Source: Magicicada septendecula
Taxonomy: Eukaryota > Arthropoda > Insecta > Hemiptera > Cicadidae
Direction of reading: 5' to 3'
Length of the DNA stretch: 64,000 bases
NCBI GenBank assembly: GCA_034769895.1
Contig: CM068373.1
Coordinates: 25,258,120-25,322,119, forward strand
Shown: in pieces, positions 57,001 to 60,930 of the stretch
How positions within the stretch are numbered: the first letter of the stretch is position 1
Layout: every line of letters starts with the position of its first letter
Notes under the pieces: model-generated
What the model was told of the DNA's origin: nothing
Database searches by the model: none
The model's input: only the letters and a program-made list of their open reading frames with translations
Made by a program: the position numbers and the translations under genes

Positions 57001-57644
57001 TGCGTTGCATTTGTGCAATGCCTGTAAATTTTTTCGCATTCATTCATCTGGCATGGAATAGGGACTAAATGGTTGTACGTTCTATAAGACACGGCCCAGC
57101 CACAACCTACTAAATTTTGTGTTTCTATTAGTGTGGTATAAATTATACCACTTTAGGAATGTACAAAATATGTATTAAAGTCACACGTTATGGAGAGAGG
57201 AGTATAAAATACGTTCAAAAAAAGAGAATTATTTGCTTAGAAAGGAAGCAGATAGTAATTTATCTGGAAAAAAGGTTTTTCCAAGCTAACATACAGTGTA
57301 TAACAAGATGATAAAATATGATTCCATATCTTTAGCTTTTATTTAAGTACTCATAGTAAAATAAAAGTGAATACATGAATCGGCCTTTGATTAAACAGTG
57401 GCAGTGTCAAATATATATCTAAGAACTGATAAGTAGACCAAGATCGTTAATACCACAAAACTACACTAGATTAATTTCCAGTTGAGACGAAAACTTACCG
57501 GCATTATAGATATATCCTCGTATCTCCGGATCTATTCGAGGACCACGCTCTATCAGCCAGCTGTTAAACATTCTCTTGGCGTTTGATAAACAAAACAACT
57601 CTCCGATTTCGCATGCAAAATAAACAAGGAGCCTGTTTCTCAGA
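29052..57644 (-). CDS. M1-family zinc aminopeptidase, 3' end of a split gene (5 exons)
   Basis: Five exons on the minus strand join without a stop: 57644-57499, 54796-54664, 46072-45938, 39549-39441 and 29210-29052. Phases agree at each junction (one leftover base, then two, two, and zero), which chance would rarely give. The joined product of about 226 residues reads as the helical C-terminal domain of M1 aminopeptidases (ERAP1_C family): an LRNRLL...ACEIG...C...A...F..W segment, then R-G-Y-I-Y, PVLVKR, PIVWDYVR, TKTFNT and a terminal W. The catalytic HExxH/GAMEN part must lie upstream, beyond 64000. The product ends in ...TRNFNL with no hydrophobic tail, so a GPI anchor as in lepidopteran midgut aminopeptidase N is not indicated. 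Introns are 2702, 8591, 6388 and 10230 bases and hold most of the mobile elements described here. Family assignment is by recognition of conserved positions; the subfamily is unknown. Confidence 0.85.
29330..29640 (+). pseudogene. LINE RT palm fragment
   Basis: The translation contains HLVIVFVDTKKEYDSVALNT and NSFGAVYVKAIK, the first catalytic-Asp motif of LINE RTs ('VFVD.KKAYDSV'). Upstream, KIIKTRTESQ..D...SGC resembles the preceding RT motif with a frameshift. It lies just inside the last intron of the aminopeptidase, on the opposite strand to it. Confidence 0.75.
29641..30174. other. Unassigned intronic DNA
   Basis: No feature recognised. 29760-29950 is more G+C-rich. Confidence 0.45.
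30232..30272 (-). ncRNA. Hammerhead-ribozyme-like motif, F3b left arm
   Basis: AAATT / CTGATGA / T / weakened hairpin (two mismatches) / GAA / ACGTGT / A / AATTT. Stem I pairs fully. Stem II is damaged compared with the right arm. It is in sense orientation relative to the host gene. Confidence 0.5.
30766..30806 (+). ncRNA. Hammerhead-ribozyme-like motif, F3b right arm
   Basis: AAATT / CTGATGA / T / GGGAC-AAG-GTCCC / GAA / ACCTGT / A / AATTT. Stems I and II pair fully. Stem III keeps its outer two pairs (AC/GT) with a central CT. Confidence 0.65.
30866..31389. other. Unassigned intronic DNA
   Basis: The first 40 bases share 'tggcttggtact' inverted with about 17075. The rest shows no recognisable feature. 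Confidence 0.45.
31390..31990 (+). pseudogene. Decayed LINE RT fragment
   Basis: Frames include DQVLTADDEDDRCCMLNKLD (around the second catalytic Asp pair, with the first position changed), LKIKPSRTEYFVV, then VPYKYLGVIITKGS, the palm-to-thumb segment of LINE RTs. Many stops and frame changes. Confidence 0.7.
32240..32862 (+). pseudogene. LINE C-terminal fragment ending in a (GAT/GGT)n tail
   Basis: Decayed frames carry 'LPTLLYES*NWT', 'AEMRFPGT' and 'RRSVGRPRKGW', the RT C-terminal region. The homology runs directly into the GAT repeat at 32707. A tail of short tandem repeats instead of poly(A) is known for RTE-like LINEs. The clade is not certain. Confidence 0.7.
32707..32862. repeat. (GAT)n/(GGT)n microsatellite, LINE tail
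   Basis: A GAT run, a GGT-rich middle, then about 20 pure GAT units. The Asp-rich and Met-rich frames here are repeat artefacts. Confidence 0.95.
32863..33530. other. Unassigned intronic DNA with TA run
   Basis: A TA microsatellite is at 32982-33022. Otherwise A+T-rich and featureless. Confidence 0.5.
33531..33803. repeat. Left half of a foldback element split by the jockey insertion (family F5)
   Basis: 33531-33709 is an inverted copy of 38912-39082 (AACAATTAACACGCACATAA, CGATGCGCATCG and CGTTAGGCACG blocks). The two halves would make a roughly 470-bp foldback element if the LINE between them is removed. A hammerhead-like first box (CTGAAGA, T, GGG...CCC) is present on the minus strand at about 33555-33583, but GAA reads AAA. 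Confidence 0.85.
34151..35671 (+). pseudogene. Jockey ORF1 (nucleic-acid-binding protein) with one nonsense codon
   Basis: 506 codons in one frame, interrupted only by TGA at codon 307 (35069-35071). N-terminal repeats 'VGPSQ..PAS' (residues 8-35), then a basic S/T-rich stretch, then the pre-zinc-knuckle domain typical of jockey ORF1 (about residues 150-265). CCHC knuckles follow: CYNCQRYGHSSAFC, then CLRCGDSHRKDTC. A third, starting at CAN, is broken because the stop codon sits where its second Cys belongs. The frame continues as a Pro/Ala-rich tail to 35671. Chaperone and RNP assembly are the known roles. The start at 34151 follows a CG-rich leader and gives the longest frame. Confidence 0.9.
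35664..38360 (+). CDS. Jockey ORF2: AP endonuclease plus reverse transcriptase
   Basis: 898 codons without interruption. The endonuclease domain (residues 5-220) has WNACGV (Asn 11), LNETHL (Glu 38), GDFNSKH (Asp 141, Asn 143), DVLDI (Asp 193) and SSDHDP (His 216). The reverse transcriptase (about 455-750) has LLDVSKAFDKVWH (Asp 583), GVPQGSVLGP (639-648) and YADD (669-672), then KYLGVTLDRRLSF. All expected catalytic residues are visible. The length is normal for the jockey clade. Its ATG overlaps the ORF1 stop (ATGGCTAG, 35664-35671), which suggests termination-reinitiation. It could still supply activity in trans, although this copy's ORF1 is broken. Transcription would come from an internal 5' UTR promoter, which was not delimited. 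Confidence 0.95.
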   Translation: MARPFRLVAWNACGVLSRRAELAAFVTEYDIDVILLNETHLTPSHSFQLPAYTTYRTDRPGQNRRAASGGTAILVHRRIAHRPLPPPATRHLEATAVALCIGDREVRLVSVYLPPRGGPPPDEDEWDALLEGPLPTIAAGDFNSKHPLWNSRVSNPYGRSLYQYVQRHPHVNALGPRSPTYIPNQRGPPDVLDIAVVKDLAYPIAIEAVSDLSSDHDPVILTVRHTLDTPLQPPHRVTRVNWRSFHDELGRTVPSDPQVDISSPDDVDRLADYLQEVVTSAMDKHTYNVPPPNRRSQLPEELILAIRNRRQLRRRWQQTRDPAVKRRLNAQSDLVKQLLLDATAHRWDSYLESLEVTPQSVFRAARRLTGEKRTRYPLRSPNGIVYSAADKAEVFADTMEEQFTVHRGVCDPGHSAAVADFLSGYFSHPFADPIDPFDEAEVETAISRLRPKRAPGEDRIGAAALLNAPASLVSLIHVLFNGCLWLHYYPSPWKRAKVIMLPKARKLRSLPENHRPISLLPVLSKVFERLLHRRITPLLDNFIRQEQFGFRRQHSTTLQLVRVVTQLTDAINRNHQTVAVLLDVSKAFDKVWHEGLLYKLATSPLPASFVHLMRSYLCDRKFRICVDGTYSSVRPVAAGVPQGSVLGPVLYLVYTNDLPVLPGVTLSLYADDAMYHTSSANLRFATDVVQRQLALLPAWLRKWRVAINTEKSEAIAFSRQLTSRCQTLSLEGSPIAWQRTVKYLGVTLDRRLSFRAHVSTVLQRARGVKAKLYPFLSPRGPLPVRTKLSIYLLFLRAVLMYAAPAFWTQLAPYVVKRMEAFQALTLRLISGSPWYVKNATIRRGLKIPSLDGFARTLTFNLFHRASISDFPHLQHLDNDDGPPPVKRRRPRALLDDPP
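38858..38873 (+). repeat. Tandem ACATCGTG units at the LINE 3' end
   Basis: Two copies of an 8-base unit directly precede the presumed target duplication. Some LINEs end in short tandem repeats rather than poly(A). Confidence 0.6.
38874..39082. repeat. Right half of foldback element F5
   Basis: 38912-39082 is the inverted partner of 33531-33709. It is more diverged in the ribozyme-like part (CTTACAGTGAGCCC). Confidence 0.85.
39083..39440. other. Intronic DNA, nothing recognised
   Basis: A+T-rich sequence between the foldback element and exon D. Confidence 0.5.
39441..39549 (-). CDS. Aminopeptidase exon D
   Basis: The acceptor TTGTTGCAG ends at 39550 and the donor GTAAGTG starts at 39440. 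One base completes the Arg codon from exon C; 36 codons follow and end in phase 0. The translation HNIQYVIEKAELTETSLTQL continues into a V-T-K-T-F-N-T stretch, matching the 'N...i........l..l...v...fnT' part of the M1 C-terminal helices. It lies about 360 bases from the foldback arm that flanks the jockey insertion. Confidence 0.85.
39660..40330 (+). pseudogene. LINE 3' region with RT C-terminal remnant
   Basis: 40080-40310 reads RIGRRTKFIGHILDTIGWLR, then VEGTIEGRNHRGRPRLDYMR and EEWRAAANQPMGC-like text across a stop. This matches the 'K..iGHilRhn.l...ivEG.i.G...RGRPR..Y..Qi' end of a LINE ORF. 39700-40030 looks like another repeat-derived, G-rich unit ('ggcaaggggaaaccactgcatt'). A short GAAGAAG end is present. 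Confidence 0.7.
40572..41010 (-). pseudogene. LINE RT C-terminal fragment, family G-like
   Basis: The minus strand translates as FYKAMTVPCGVYANK, then RFLQSVG, MDRRRNDVIRVNLGI, NLNERVKQYRQDWIEHVERI, and IGSPKKRWLDQ. This is the typical end of the GAA-tailed LINE group. It finishes at CTTCTTCTTC (40580-40589), a short (GAA)n tail in element orientation. Confidence 0.75.
41378..41866 (+). pseudogene. LINE C-terminal fragment with long (AAG)n tail
   Basis: Two overlapping frames give one protein: MRHNEKLYKLYKDNDLVTTI, RLQWAGHVIRMEGNRIPGKV, RQIEGRRPVGKP, then after a frameshift near 41620 KTKRWTSIAKNREHFRRIIV. The coding end leads directly into about 110 bases of AAG. Confidence 0.85.
41757..41863. 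repeat. (AAG)n microsatellite, LINE tail
   Basis: A pure AAG run. Confidence 0.97.
42151..42702 (+). mobile_element. Solo LTR, gypsy-type family L
   Basis: Starts TGTTACGACATCACAGAACA and ends GTCATAACA. Flanked by the 4-base duplication GTAT (42147-42150 and 42703-42706). TATAAATA is at 42357-42364, with an initiator-like TTCAGTA about 30 bases on. It lies antisense in the aminopeptidase intron. Confidence 0.95.
43023..43064 (-). ncRNA. Intact hammerhead-ribozyme-like motif, sense to the host intron
   Basis: CCGAT / CTGACGA / T / GAGCT-GAGA-AGCTT / GAA / AGCGCT / A / ATCGG. Stems I and II pair fully (one G-U) and stem III is self-complementary. It is on the same strand as the aminopeptidase gene, between exons C and D. 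Confidence 0.7.
43489..43530 (+). ncRNA. Intact hammerhead-ribozyme-like motif, right arm
   Basis: The exact inverted partner of 43023-43064, with every core position conserved. Confidence 0.7.
43576..43948. other. Intronic DNA, nothing recognised
   Basis: A+T-rich stretch without features. Confidence 0.5.
43949..44523 (+). mobile_element. Solo LTR, gypsy-type family L (variant b)
   Basis: Starts TGTTACGTGATCCGG and ends GTCGTAACA. TATAAATA is at 44216-44223. Flanking GTAT (43945-43948) and ATAT (44524-44527) form a near target duplication. Its U3 resembles 13119-13728 more than the other copies. Confidence 0.88.
44607..44811 (+). repeat. 53-bp tandem repeat, about four units
   Basis: CCCAAGTTCT recurs at 44613, 44666, 44719 and 44770. 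Each unit contains 'AAGTTCTAGGTCGTGTGGAA' and 'ACTAAGCAAA'. The last unit is two bases shorter. Confidence 0.95.
44812..45479. other. Intronic DNA with an open frame of unknown nature
   Basis: 44797-45198 is open on the plus strand (133 codons, starting in the tandem repeat), with no recognisable domain. It is probably repeat-derived. The rest is featureless. Confidence 0.4.
45480..45780 (-). pseudogene. LINE C-terminal fragment
   Basis: The minus strand reads RHLYRMDDNRLTKQIF, then STSSWIKEDQK, and AEEAIEKEVFWEEVLKME. This is a recognisable LINE C-terminal block ('R.RMD..RLTK.IF.Y......W..EV..DL'). It contains a stop and lacks the RT core. Confidence 0.7.
45938..46072 (-). CDS. Aminopeptidase exon C
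   Basis: The acceptor TTGCAG ends at 46073. Only one frame is open: one base, 44 codons and two leftover bases. The translation starts LIKLGEKYFSPDQFETLLKR and ends PGVPIVWDYV. The PIVWDYVR motif is a common landmark of the C-terminal domain of M1 aminopeptidases. The phase required by exon D places the donor at 45937 with sequence GTCAGT, where +3 is C instead of A or G. The alternative GT four bases downstream (GTATTT) would break the frame. Confidence 0.8.
46073..46330. other. Intronic DNA, nothing recognised
   Basis: Between exon C and the diverged LTR. Confidence 0.5.
46331..46779 (+). mobile_element. Diverged solo LTR, gypsy-type family L (variant c)
   Basis: The end GTCGTGACA and the U5 sequence ('gtgaacaatttttactt', 'ggtgtcgtgtattttgtttt') match the family. 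TATAAAAA is at 46489-46496. The left border (TG at 46331) is inferred. Flanks ACAT and GTAT differ at two positions. Confidence 0.7.
46780..47095. other. Intronic DNA, nothing recognised
   Basis: Featureless spacer between two LTRs. Confidence 0.5.
47096..47635 (+). repeat. 5' LTR
   Basis: Starts TATTACGACATCACAGAACA, with the terminal TG changed to TA. Ends GTCGTAACA. TATAAATA is at 47302-47309. About 540 bases and clearly similar to 49776-50326, with small indels. Confidence 0.92.
47637..47654 (+). other. Primer-binding site
   Basis: TGGTGTCTGAAGTGGGAG one base after the LTR. The TGG start matches a CCA tail, and the rest complements the 3' end of leucine tRNAs (TCCCACTTCNGACACCA pattern) with about one mismatch. 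The tRNA identity is from memory of Leu tRNA ends. Confidence 0.7.
48032..48799 (+). pseudogene. Gypsy gag, broken
   Basis: One frame from 48032 to 48799 with TAG at 48305-48307. It contains a predicted coiled coil (residues 1-40), then FAKTPTFDGSIHWPTYIRQF, YAELTKALELRYG and 'ESLQEFVANIDRLTRLVYPE', a classic Ty3/gypsy retrotransposon gag capsid pattern. The zinc-knuckle region that follows is in another frame (from about 48700), so a frameshift also separates them. The upstream coding region (47730-48030) is broken too. Confidence 0.88.
48700..49341 (+). pseudogene. Zinc knuckle and aspartic protease, gypsy type
   Basis: A frame shifted from gag: a knuckle reading FYNCGKRGHLQVDC, in which the first Cys position is Phe (48763-48765), then about 60 residues, then FTVDTGAAVSIVR (catalytic DTGA, Asp codon 48955-48957) and VDEVILGTDIMNAYGFVVDL (the flap-distal ILG-D motif). 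The protease region itself has no stop. Confidence 0.9.
49293..49754 (+). pseudogene. Protease-RT linker fused to integrase C-terminal remnant
   Basis: An acidic linker (EEEINRSCQEEPFLVQAEME and on) passes near 49550 into VFRSSVHGATGGIPAKLVVE and TRIPGNVMFG, which match the 'H..TG.TPAELVFGRE.RLP.D..FG' end of gypsy integrases. The roughly 2 kb expected between them (RT, RNase H, integrase core) is absent. Confidence 0.85.
49764..49775 (+). other. Polypurine tract
   Basis: AAGAGGGGCCAG directly before the 3' LTR; the purine core is 49764-49771. This is the plus-strand primer site of LTR elements. Confidence 0.8.
49776..50326 (+). repeat. 3' LTR
   Basis: Starts TGTTACGAC and ends GTCGTAACA, a perfect 9-base terminal inversion. 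TATAAATA is at 49982-49989, and an initiator-like TTTCAGTATT at 50011-50020. An AATTAAA-type polyadenylation signal lies near 50236. It is followed by a second copy of the element leader. Confidence 0.95.
49982..49989 (+). promoter_or_regulatory. TATA box of the 3' LTR
   Basis: TATAAATA at the expected U3/R position, about 25-30 bases before a conserved TTTCAGT. The same box is kept in the LTRs at 13393, 42357, 44216 and 47302. Confidence 0.75.
50327..50386 (+). mobile_element. Leader of a second, truncated family L element
   Basis: These 60 bases after the 3' LTR repeat the leader that follows the 5' LTR (GTGGTGTC, 'gaacggttaacagtgga.acagtggacactttgtacaag'). The primer-site middle has decayed (CCAAACTCGGA). 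A solo or terminal LTR should be followed by host DNA, so this marks an LTR-internal-LTR-internal array cut at 50386. Confidence 0.85.
50387..50909. other. Intronic DNA, nothing recognised
   Basis: Contains a GCCTGAT/ATCAGGC hairpin at 50598-50623, otherwise featureless. Confidence 0.5.
50910..51381 (+). pseudogene. LINE RT C-terminal fragment with (GAA)n tail, family G-like
   Basis: The translation includes KMLKFYTTMAVPALIYGSET, TKAQENRIQAQEMRFLRQVK, then NETIRQEIQAFSLNEKIKFN and WQEHLERM, with stops at about 51072 and 51233. The coding end passes directly into (GAA)n. Confidence 0.85.
51281..51380. repeat. (GAA)n microsatellite, LINE tail
   Basis: About 100 bases of pure GAA. Confidence 0.97.
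51664..51985. mobile_element. Short inverted-repeat element with internal 21-bp tandem repeats, family F6
   Basis: Ends AAAATTACATTTGAAAACCG and its inverse near 51980, sharing GGGC[CT]GTTAGGCC and GGTCGGTTGC. Arms are about 45 bases. Inside, ATGGTATCTGGTATTATG recurs at 21-base spacing three times (51728-51786). A CTGAGAA...GAAACG pair at about 51872-51905 is only weakly ribozyme-like. Confidence 0.75.
51986..52454. other. Intronic DNA, nothing recognised
   Basis: A+T-rich and without features. Confidence 0.5.
52455..53345 (-). pseudogene. LINE RT fragment with (CTT)n tail, family G
   Basis: The longest family G copy. The minus strand (53263-52799) reads MGSLICADDKVFIHGNEDDL, then QRAIFQLYKVTREYSLAISV, RFKYLGCAVSYESENYIREK and TLTYASEA. 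The catalytic ADD pair of the RT palm is visible. It ends at 52552 in a CTT run (GAA in element orientation). Confidence 0.88.
52457..52552. repeat. (CTT)n microsatellite, LINE tail
   Basis: Nearly 95 bases of pure CTT, at the 3' end of the minus-strand LINE. Confidence 0.97.
53346..53769. other. Possible leader and LTR end of a gag-like remnant
   Basis: 'TATCACA' at 53554-53560 followed by TTTGCCCCCGAACTTGGAC (53562-53580) resembles an LTR end plus a primer site, but no partner LTR was found. Confidence 0.3.
53770..54516 (+). pseudogene. Gag-like coiled-coil reading frame, broken
   Basis: A single frame with stops at 53893-53895, 54277-54279 and 54283-54285. It starts MENNENKVSMIDVTVTGEVE. 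The middle has heptad-like repeats of the type 'KFDEQKS/KFEEQKSEIKE/KFDEVNTKMNDKLNEQ', then VDEHLSAMVIQVQDEINESI. Long N-terminal coiled coils of this kind occur in gag proteins of some insect LTR elements, but no capsid or zinc knuckle is visible, so the assignment is tentative. It lies immediately downstream (in gene sense) of exon B. Confidence 0.45.
54664..54796 (-). CDS. Aminopeptidase exon B
   Basis: The acceptor TTACACAG ends at 54797 and the donor GTAAGAGC begins at 54663. The first two bases complete a Gly codon with exon A, 43 codons follow, and two bases (CG) are carried to exon C. The translation contains FLEFQAMWWIYQKD and ALCRVQQPVLVK. These fit the M1 aminopeptidase stretch W-x2-[VI]-[WY]-x2-Y followed by an 'AL.C...P.L..R' turn. 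Without this exon, exons A and C would join into a stop, so its phase independently supports the model. A gag-like remnant ends only about 70 bases from its donor side. Confidence 0.85.
54797..55385. other. Intronic DNA with an F4 repeat
   Basis: 55190-55290 is the inverted relative of 26740-26880 and carries the motif listed at 55228-55265. The rest is featureless. Confidence 0.5.
55228..55265 (-). ncRNA. Decayed hammerhead-like motif, family F4 copy 2
   Basis: On the minus strand CTGACGA, T and a GGTC-TGT-GACC hairpin are present, but one base is missing after GAA (GAATCGATC), and stem I does not pair. Confidence 0.45.
55386..55530 (+). pseudogene. Gypsy-type integrase zinc-binding fragment
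   Basis: The frame reads ISVNKDCLLWGNRLIALEDT, then RFLELLHANRPGVVASKA. It matches the 'LLWGNRVVIP..L....L..LH..HPG...MK..AR' start of gypsy integrases. It ends at a stop. It is isolated from other pol parts. Confidence 0.7.
55935..56260 (-). pseudogene. Tc1/mariner-like transposase fragment
   Basis: The minus strand reads FSGLVNKENMRYYSDSKSQE, then HGQRVTVWCGVSSNRVYGPY and FSASVNADLYEN. This is the central DDE_3 region ('GYVN.QN.RYW........PLHS..VTVWC..S..GIIGPYFFE'). It stops at 55935, before the last catalytic acidic residue. Flanking inverted repeats were not found. Confidence 0.8.
56261..57498. other. Intronic DNA, little recognised
   Basis: 56819-56880 shares about 50 bases with 2483-2530 ('aactacttc.ttgttg.ca.taa.gtagtacacatataaaa'). 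Otherwise nothing. Confidence 0.5.
57499..57644 (-). CDS. Aminopeptidase exon A (first seen here)
   Basis: The acceptor TATTTCAG ends at 57645 and the donor GTAAGT starts at 57498. One base completes a codon from the unseen upstream exon, then 48 codons and one leftover G follow. The translation begins LRNRLLVYFACEIGELFC and contains NAKRMFNSWL and PEIRGYIYNA. This matches the M1 aminopeptidase pattern of a helix with a Cys, followed by A-x3-F-x2-W and then the R-x2-[VI]-Y motif. No upstream exon was recognised between 57645 and the BEL/Pao element, so the next one is probably beyond the window. Confidence 0.85.
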
Positions 57645-60080
57645 CTGAAATAGCAATGTTATTAATATACTACCAAATTAGATGATTCCGTATGTTATAA
57701 TGATAATAATAATAAAAAATAAGGTGGTATGATCTTTTATATTGTCTAATTCTTGTATTAGAAACGCACATGTAATAACAAAAAATTACGTATTGTTCAA
57801 AAAAAAATTTTAATTGTTTGCACAAAGCAGACGAAATATGTTGAATTATATATCTTAAGAAATATATATTTTAAATATTTAAGCAATATTTAAAAATGGA
57901 AAAAGTAAATACCAGGTCAGTAACAGAAGATGAAAAGAAAATTCACCGCCAAAGCTTAGATGTTTATATAGAACAAACAATGAGTAATTCTATGAAGGAG
58001 TGTGAGAGGTTTGTGTGATTGTTAATGAAGTAAGTACATGAAAAGTTCCACGATGATGAACGGAGAGGGCGTTGTGTTTATTGAATGACAACTTGATGCC
58101 GGGCGTTAAAGAGAAGGTTATAGAAAAAGACGATTCACTAAAAAGTCGCTCTTCCTCTATTTTACGAAAACCTCTTGTTAATGATACGGCCCGTGGGACC
58201 GAAAAATGTTAGTAAGAAGAATGATCCGTCACGTGAGGACCGAAAAGGTTATGTTGAGATTCGTTCGAGTGGACCAAATAAAAATGTGTTGAATGTCGGC
58301 ACGTGTGCTCTAAGATTTTTTCCATCAGAAGGAATGAAGCTTGGTGTGTTATCGCCAGGATGCAGAATGATAAAGATAGTGGACTGTATTAATATATTTA
58401 TTAAGTTTCCTTTTTTTACACTCAACTCATAGTACTAAGGTTGGCTAATTCTGAAGATTAATTTTGAATATACCGATTCGTAAACGAAGCTACATTTGAT
58501 TAGGCACAAATGCGTGCAGCTCAGCTACATTGAAAAACGTAGAGGCCTAAGGCCTAAATAATTGTCGCGACAACAAGAAAATGAAAACGACAGAATCAGG
58601 CAGCAAACGTGATGACGTCCGCTGCCAGCCAAGGCTCGTGGAACTGTAACTGTAAAAACATGATAAGAACGATTTGAAAGCGTACAGATTAGCCAACCTA
58701 TGAATGCAAAAATTACCACACTACTGTCTATAACTGCCCTAAAAAAATCAAAAGATTTTTTAATACATTTTAATAACTTATTGTAGAAAAATACAGAGTT
58801 CTTAATAATAAAGGTCAATCTCAGTAGGCTGCATTGAACCTTGAGTTGTAATCTTAGATAACAGTTATGACATTAACTGCTTAGCGATAAGATTGAGTGA
58901 TGATAAGAGTTAAGCAGGCCAAGGTTGGCGTGCAACTTGATTTGTGCATGAGTATAAATGCAAAAGTTAGCAATGTATTGCCAATATATATTGTATGTAT
59001 ACAATAGTGAACGATATAAGACATGAAAATACATAATTTGACAATGTTTAATGATGAATAATCGGTGACTCATCACATGATGGGCCCGATAAGTTGTAAC
59101 ATTTATGCAAGTCATAGTGGTTAGCTTGAACCAGTTAAGGCCAGTAGACCTATACAAGTAGTATTGAATACAATGAACAAACAAAATTATTATAAAATTA
59201 TACACGTACAGACATAAATTTAGCATGACGCCATATAGTCTGCACGATGCATGCTATACCTGAAGTTTCAGGAATATACAATAATTTGTTATGTGAAAAC
59301 AAGCTATACATAGTTGATTGATTGCAAGCACAAATTGTAATGACATGTATGTCATAATTAAAGCATGAATAATAATTGTGCAATGCGTGATCACAAAATT
59401 CAAAATACAATATAAAATACAATATAAAAATAAAAATATAGGCGAGGCGTGGTTATAGACAGTAGATGCGAAAAACAATGTTTTACATAAATACAAGTTA
59501 CATAATAAGTACAATAGGAATCAGTTTAGTTAATTACAAATATGAATAAGGCACAATAGCATAAGTGACAAGTACAACAATGTGATTATACAAGTGTAAT
59601 ACATGAGTTGAACAATTGCGAGAAATATATTCTTAGAATAATAAATATCACACATATTGACAAATGTGCAAGAAAATGCATACATGGTTTGTATAACTGC
59701 AGACCATGCGAGTACTATGTAACAAATTTTTATAAAAAACCAAACCACCAATGACATGACACATACCCAATACCAATATCAAAATGTAAATGTGTAGGAC
59801 ATAATATGCCTCACAAATTATTAACATATAAATACAAAAATAGCAAAGTATACCATCATGAAACTATGATAAGTATAGACATATTAGCACAGTGCATGGT
59901 TGTGAAATTTCAAGTCCCATGCAAATTTAGTATAAAAACACGCAAAGATGCAAATTAACATGAAAATGTTGTGATGATACATATCACAATTAAGTTGACC
60001 AAATGGTCATACAATAAAGTAATGAAAGCCAGTGGCCAAGTAAAATAGCATTATGCTAAATAATTATAGTAACCTTGTGT
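57645..60080. other. Upstream intronic DNA; may include the BEL/Pao 3' LTR
   Basis: No exon was recognised upstream of exon A. 58840-60080 lies directly past the pol stop of the minus-strand BEL/Pao element, so it should contain its 3' untranslated end and LTR. Neither LTR border could be fixed because the partner LTR is outside the window. Confidence 0.4.
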
Positions 60081-60570
60081 CTAAGTCTCATCCCGCGCTG
60101 GCAACAAACATAGCTTATGAACTGGTCTCCGTAAAATACCAATAGGCGTGCGAATGTCTACAACTCTAATTAAGTTGTCTGGGCCGGGAAATGTGGCGGT
60201 AATTACACCAAATTTCCATGCTAATGCAGGTAAGTTATCCTCAATCAGCAAAACCAGGTCACCAATGGAAACATTATCCTTGGCGAATTTCCATTTGTGA
60301 CGTTGTTGTAATTGGTGTAAATAATCGCGAGACCAAGCCTTCCAAATGACTTGGACAAACTTCTGGAGAAGTTGCCAACGTCCAAGACGAGAGATGGGAA
60401 CGTAGGATAAGTCTGGGTCAGGTATCGCCGTTAATGGTGCGCAAATCAAAAAATGGCCAGGTGTAAGTGGCACCGGATCATTTACATCCGATGAAATGGC
60501 AAATAATGGGCGTGAGTTTAGACATGCCTCTATCTGAGACAAAATTGTCGTAAACTCCTCGAAGTAGTAG
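60081..60570 (-). pseudogene. BEL/Pao integrase C-terminal domain
   Basis: After another frameshift: EEFTTILSQIEACLNSRPL, then LTPGHFLICAPLTAIPDPDL, RWQLLQKFVQVIWKAWSRDY and GDLVLLIEDNLPALAWKFGV. This is the DUF5641-type end of BEL/Pao pol, with its own stop at 60083-60081. Confidence 0.92.
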
Positions 60571-60930
60571 ACTTGCCTACTACGCGGCGCAAATGATACT
60601 TTAAACTCTTTATACCGCTCTCCCAAAGACCACCAAAATGGGGTAACGAGGGCGGAATAAATGACCATGAAATACTCTGAGAGGTCGTAAAGGATTTGAT
60701 TGATGAGGTGGCATCCTTATTATGCCAAAGATTGTAAAGGTCATGTAAAACATTGCGGGCCTTCCTAAAGTTCGTGCCATTATCAGAATATAACCGGCTG
60801 GGTATGCCCCTACGGGACATAAACCGACGTAAGGCAGCTATGAACGCGTTGGCTGTAAGGTCGGAAACCAATTCCAAATGAATGGCCCTGGTTGCTAAGC
60901 AGATGAACAAAGACACGTACGATTTTGAGA
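60530..60930 (-). pseudogene. BEL/Pao integrase core
   Basis: FICLATRAIHLELVSDLTAN, GIPSRLYSDNGTNF (second catalytic Asp) and PHFGGLWESGIKS (catalytic Glu). The frame is lost near 60570. Confidence 0.92.

Noticed and set aside
58175-58432. 85-codon plus-strand frame as an exon or gene
   Set aside because: No domain, and it is antisense to the host gene in its upstream intron. Composition alone can explain it.
58873-59757. Hydrophobic minus-strand frames beside the BEL/Pao element
   Set aside because: A+T-rich sequence gives Tyr/Ile/Phe/Cys-rich frames. Several overlap, none has a recognisable domain, and the location fits a 3' LTR or untranslated end.
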